The translations under genes and the position numbers were made by a program. From positions 1-24,609 of the forward strand of contig JAKONM010000237.1 in the NCBI GenBank assembly GCA_022701925.1: a stretch of 24,609 bases of DNA. Reading direction: 5' to 3'. Below the pieces are notes generated by a model that saw only the letters and a program-made list of their open reading frames with translations, was not told the origin of the DNA and ran no database searches. Positions 21,882-24,609 of this stretch are shown one piece after another. This stretch comes from Microbacteriaceae bacterium (GTDB lineage: Bacteria; Actinomycetota; Actinomycetes; Actinomycetales; Microbacteriaceae). How positions within the stretch are numbered: the first letter of the stretch is position 1; each line of letters opens with the position of its first letter.

Positions 21882-23189
21882 GTGCTGCGGGGCCGCGTGA
21901 GGGACGTCTACGTCTTCGCCGCTCTGTTCTCGCTGTGGGACGGCGACGGCATGCGCAACCTGCTCAGCTGGTGGGGCTTCAGCGCCGTGTCGCTCGCCCT
22001 GGTCGTCGGCGCGGTCGTGCTGGTGCGCCGGGAGCGCGCCCGGGTGAGGCGGCTGCTGCGCAGCTGGACCGCGGCGCCCCTGCTGGCCTTCGTGGCCGTG
22101 TGCCTGCTGTCGGCGCTCTGGTCGAACTACCGGCTCGAGACGCTGCTCGGCAGCACCGTGCAGATCCTCACCGCGCTGATCGCGCTCGGCATCGCGGTGG
22201 CCCGACCACCGGGCCGGCTGGTGGCGATCGGCGCGGTGATGCTGCACGTGCACCTGGCCCTGGCCGTCGTGTTCGAGCTGGCCGTCGCCCTGTCGCCCGC
22301 GGGCCGGATCCTGCCGCTGTGGACGGACTACAGCGCCAACGTGCCCGGCGCGTACTACTGGAGCTCGGGCCTCATCCTGAAGGGCGGCCGCATCCAGGGG
22401 ATCGTCGGCAACGCGAACCTCACCTGCTTCATCGCCGTGCTCGCACTGGTGCTGCTCGCCGTGCTCTGGCGCGCGCGGGCGGTGCGCCCCCCGCTGCTGG
22501 CGGGGGCGGCCGCGCTGGACCTGCTGGTGATCGCGCTCAGCCGCTCGGCGACCGCGCTGATCGCCGGCATGGCGGTGATCGCTGCCGCCGGCTTCGTGCT
22601 GGGCTTCCGGCGCGCCGGCCCCGTCGTGCGCCGGGTGCTGGTCGGCGCGGGCGTGCTGGCCGTGACCGTCGTCGCGCTCGGCTCGTCCCGGCTCTCCGAA
22701 CCGGTGCTGCGGCTGCTCGGCCGGGGCGACGACTTCACCGGCCGGTTCGAGATCTGGCGGCTGGTCGGCGAGCTGGTCGCCCAGCGGCCGCTGCTCGGCT
22801 GGGGCTGGATCGGCTACTGGGCGCCCTGGGTGCAGCCGTTCGACAACCTGGTGATCCGCGCGGGCGTGCAGTACCTGCAGGCGCACAACGCCTACCTCGA
22901 CGTGCTGATGCAGACCGGCGTGCCGGGCCTCCTGACCTTCTCGCTGCTGCTCGGGTCGCTGGTGTGGAGGTCGCTGCGGCTCGCCGTGGTGCCCGAGCCG
23001 TTCGCCGCGCTGCCGCTGCTGCTCGCGGTCGCCCTGCTGACGCAGGCGCTGGCGGAGAGCCGCCTGCTGATCGAGGGCAACTGGGCCCTGCTGGTGATGC
23101 TCTCGCTGCTCGTCCCGGCCGCCAGCACGACGAGGACGCTCTCCACGGCCCCCGAAGACGGGACGGTGCGGATTCAGGCCTCGAAGTAG
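21882..23189 (+). CDS. O-antigen ligase/polymerase family membrane protein
   Basis: Integral membrane protein of 435 residues, about 11-12 helices, of the Wzy_C/WaaL superfamily. Diagnostic parts are RIQGIVGNANLTCFIAVLAL, the SRSATALIAG segment, FTGRFEIWRLVGELVAQRPL with LGWGWIGYW, and the extracytoplasmic motif LQAHNAYLDVLMQTGVPGLL, whose His-Asn is conserved in the family. It would join lipid-linked glycan to an acceptor or polymerise repeats at the outer face of the membrane. GTG 21882 fits the leaderless arrangement noted upstream. An in-frame ATG at 21951 is possible but would remove part of the first helix region. It is the second polymerase/ligase of the window and is transcribed towards the two family 4 glycosyltransferases. 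Confidence 0.88.
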   Translation: MLRGRVRDVYVFAALFSLWDGDGMRNLLSWWGFSAVSLALVVGAVVLVRRERARVRRLLRSWTAAPLLAFVAVCLLSALWSNYRLETLLGSTVQILTALIALGIAVARPPGRLVAIGAVMLHVHLALAVVFELAVALSPAGRILPLWTDYSANVPGAYYWSSGLILKGGRIQGIVGNANLTCFIAVLALVLLAVLWRARAVRPPLLAGAAALDLLVIALSRSATALIAGMAVIAAAGFVLGFRRAGPVVRRVLVGAGVLAVTVVALGSSRLSEPVLRLLGRGDDFTGRFEIWRLVGELVAQRPLLGWGWIGYWAPWVQPFDNLVIRAGVQYLQAHNAYLDVLMQTGVPGLLTFSLLLGSLVWRSLRLAVVPEPFAALPLLLAVALLTQALAESRLLIEGNWALLVMLSLLVPAASTTRTLSTAPEDGTVRIQASK

Positions 23190-23263
23190 GCTCGGCAGCA
23201 CCATTCGATCGCACCCGCGCGGACACCCTTCCGTGACCGGTCGAGCGGTACCCGCCGCCCGTC

Positions 23264-23282
23264 TGCTGCGCACCCCGCAGCA
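23264..23282 (+). terminator. Short hairpin between the ligase and the glycosyltransferase
   Basis: TGCTGCG, loop CACCC and CGCAGCA form a perfect 7-pair stem, 75 bases after the ligase stop and 50 bases before the next start. No T-run. It could be a weak terminator or a leader element. A GTGCGG, 15-base, TAGGCT pair at 23166-23192 resembles the promoters of units A and B but is less exact. Confidence 0.3.
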
Positions 23283-23332
23283 CTCGCGCCGCACGGTCCA
23301 CCCCGTTCGGCGCGCACCCACCCGAGGGACCC

Positions 23333-24568
23333 ATGACCTCACTCGCATCGGCGCCGCCGAAGCACCGACACCGGATCGCACCCATGCGCATCGCCATGCT
23401 CGGCACGCGGGGGGTCCCCGCCGCCTACGGCGGATTCGAGACCGCCGTGGAGGAGGTCGGGCAGCGACTCGTCGGCCAGGGGCACCGGGTCACCGTCTAC
23501 GGGCGCTCGACGGGCGAGGACGTCCCTCCCACCTACCTGGGCATGAACCTGGTCACGCTGCCGGCGCTGCGGATGAAGACGCTCGAGACGCTGAGCCACA
23601 CCGCGCTGTCCGCCGCCCACCTGACCGCCACGCGGCGCCACGACGTCGCCTTCGTCTTCAACGCCGCGAACGCTCCGCTGGTGCCGATGATCCGCTCGCG
23701 CGGGACCGCGGTGGCCGTGCACGTCGACGGGCTGGAGTGGAAGCGCGACAAGTGGGGCACCTGGGGCCGCCGCTACTACCGGATGGCCGAGCAGGTCGCC
23801 GTGCGCGAGGCCGACAGCCTGATCGCCGACGCGCGCGGCATCCAGGACTACTACACCGACGAGTTCGGCATCCAAACCGACCTGATCACCTACGGCACGA
23901 AGATCCTGCGCCACAGCCCGACCGACCTCATCGAGGAGATCGGCCTGGTGCCGGGGCACTACCACCTGGTCGTCGCGCGCTTCGAGCCCGAGAACCACGT
24001 CGACGTGATCGTCGAGGGCTACCGCCGCAGCGGCGCGACGATGCCCCTGGTCGTCGTCGGCTCGGCGCCGTACGCGCAGGCCTACACCGAGAAGGTGCGC
24101 CGGCTCGCGGAGGGCGACGCCCGCATCCGCCTGCTCGGCGGCGTGTACGAGCAGCGCATGCTCGACCAGCTGTACTCGCACGCCCTCAGCTACCTGCACG
24201 GCCACTCCGTCGGCGGCACGAACCCGTCGCTGCTGCGCGCCATGGGCGCCGGCACCGCGGTCGTCGGCTGGGACGTCGTGTTCAACCGCGAGGTCGCCGG
24301 CACCGCCGGCCTGTACTTCTCCTCGCCCGCGCAGGTCGCGCAGGCCGTGGAGGAGGTCGAGCGCTACCCCTTCCGCTTCCGCGACATCGGCGAGCTCATG
24401 CAGGAGCGCGCGAAGGAGCGGTACGACTGGGACGCCGTCACCGAGTGCTACGAGTCGCTGGCGGCGAAGCTGGCCCGCGGCTACAGCACGCGCGGCATGT
24501 CGAGCGGTCGCCGGAACGAGTCGGCCTGGTCCGTGCGGAACCCGCAGGCCGAGACCGCGAATGGCTGA
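23333..24568 (+). CDS. Glycosyltransferase family 4 with DUF1972 N-terminal domain
   Basis: Predicted GT-B sugar transferase of 411 residues. The DUF1972 signature MRIAMLGTRGVPAAYGGFET begins at residue 18, followed by RVTVYGRS and HDVAFVFNAANAPLVPM. The C-terminal domain carries VVARFEPENHVDVIVEGYRR and the family 4 donor region HGHSVGGTNPSLLRAMGAGTAVVG. DUF1972 proteins are commonly rhamnosyl- or similar transferases of capsule and O-antigen loci. ATG 23333 is supported by GAGG about five bases upstream. ATG 23384 begins at the conserved fold but has no ribosome site. Its stop overlaps the start of the next gene by eight bases. The last 30 residues are polar and probably disordered. Confidence 0.88.
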   Translation: MTSLASAPPKHRHRIAPMRIAMLGTRGVPAAYGGFETAVEEVGQRLVGQGHRVTVYGRSTGEDVPPTYLGMNLVTLPALRMKTLETLSHTALSAAHLTATRRHDVAFVFNAANAPLVPMIRSRGTAVAVHVDGLEWKRDKWGTWGRRYYRMAEQVAVREADSLIADARGIQDYYTDEFGIQTDLITYGTKILRHSPTDLIEEIGLVPGHYHLVVARFEPENHVDVIVEGYRRSGATMPLVVVGSAPYAQAYTEKVRRLAEGDARIRLLGGVYEQRMLDQLYSHALSYLHGHSVGGTNPSLLRAMGAGTAVVGWDVVFNREVAGTAGLYFSSPAQVAQAVEEVERYPFRFRDIGELMQERAKERYDWDAVTECYESLAAKLARGYSTRGMSSGRRNESAWSVRNPQAETANG

Positions 24569-24609
24569 GCACCGCACCGCGCTGCTCGCCCATCCGGGCG
24601 CCGAGCTGT
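24561..24609 (+). CDS. Glycosyltransferase, first 16 codons (cut by window edge)
   Basis: An ATG at 24561 overlaps the preceding stop (ATGGCTGA) and opens MAEHRTALLAHPGAEL, which runs off the window. LLAHPGAEL resembles the first strand of family 4 glycosyltransferases that continue YGSDR. Overlap with the gene before it suggests coupled translation. Only the beginning is visible, so the family call is provisional. Confidence 0.6.
   Translation, partial: MAEHRTALLAHPGAEL

Noticed and set aside
1..24609. CRISPR arrays, tRNA or rRNA genes, transposases or integrases
   Set aside because: No spaced repeat arrays, cloverleaf-like sequences or transposase/integrase motifs were seen on either strand.

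Overview
This is a very GC-rich window with strong G/C bias at third codon positions, GTG as well as ATG starts, purine-rich ribosome sites and TANNNT-type -10 hexamers. Together with the protein families present this points to an actinobacterium, most likely a Microbacteriaceae-like member of the Micrococcales. The family-level placement is inference from protein style, not from a search. Nearly every gene belongs to a cell-surface or extracellular polysaccharide locus. I see no tRNA, rRNA, insertion sequence or CRISPR array.

Layout. Positions 1-346 hold the start of a GDP-mannose 4,6-dehydratase gene (minus strand, cut by the window edge). A Wzx-type flippase (696-2135, plus) is divergent from it. 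A GT-A glycosyltransferase (2202-3245, minus) follows, then about 1.1 kb with no intact gene that contains the decayed remains of an SGNH hydrolase. From 4375 to 8631 come smaller, looser genes: a four-helix membrane protein, a VanZ-like protein whose tail overlaps a nested antisense zinc-ribbon gene, a secreted metzincin-like protease, a 64-residue membrane protein, an SGNH/GDSL lipoprotein and a low-molecular-weight tyrosine phosphatase.

The core consists of two transcription units. Unit A (plus, 8820-13069) has a short upstream ORF, a membrane-anchored right-handed beta-helix protein, a family 2 glycosyltransferase and a flavin-dependent monooxygenase. Unit B (minus, 20195 down to 13083) is six tightly packed genes: CDP-alcohol phosphatidyltransferase, membrane-anchored Ig-like (DUF4352-like) protein, secreted beta-propeller (delta-60 repeat) protein, flippase, family 4 glycosyltransferase and Wzy-type polymerase. 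The units converge with 13 bases between their stop codons. Their predicted promoters share the same design (TTGCG(A/G), 16-base spacer, TAGCCT), so they may be co-expressed. Beyond unit B lie mannose-6-phosphate isomerase (minus), a second O-antigen polymerase/ligase (plus), a DUF1972 family 4 glycosyltransferase and the first codons of another glycosyltransferase.

How they fit together. ManA and Gmd would supply GDP-mannose-derived deoxysugars. The glycosyltransferases assemble lipid-linked units, the two flippases export them and the two polymerase/ligase proteins extend or attach them. The LMW phosphatase is the kind that controls tyrosine-kinase-driven polysaccharide export. The least expected parts are the CDP-alcohol transferase with its two extracellular partners, the FAD monooxygenase and the beta-helix anchor. 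These suggest a polymer carrying an alcohol-phosphate substituent, an oxidised group or a protein scaffold, which is inference.
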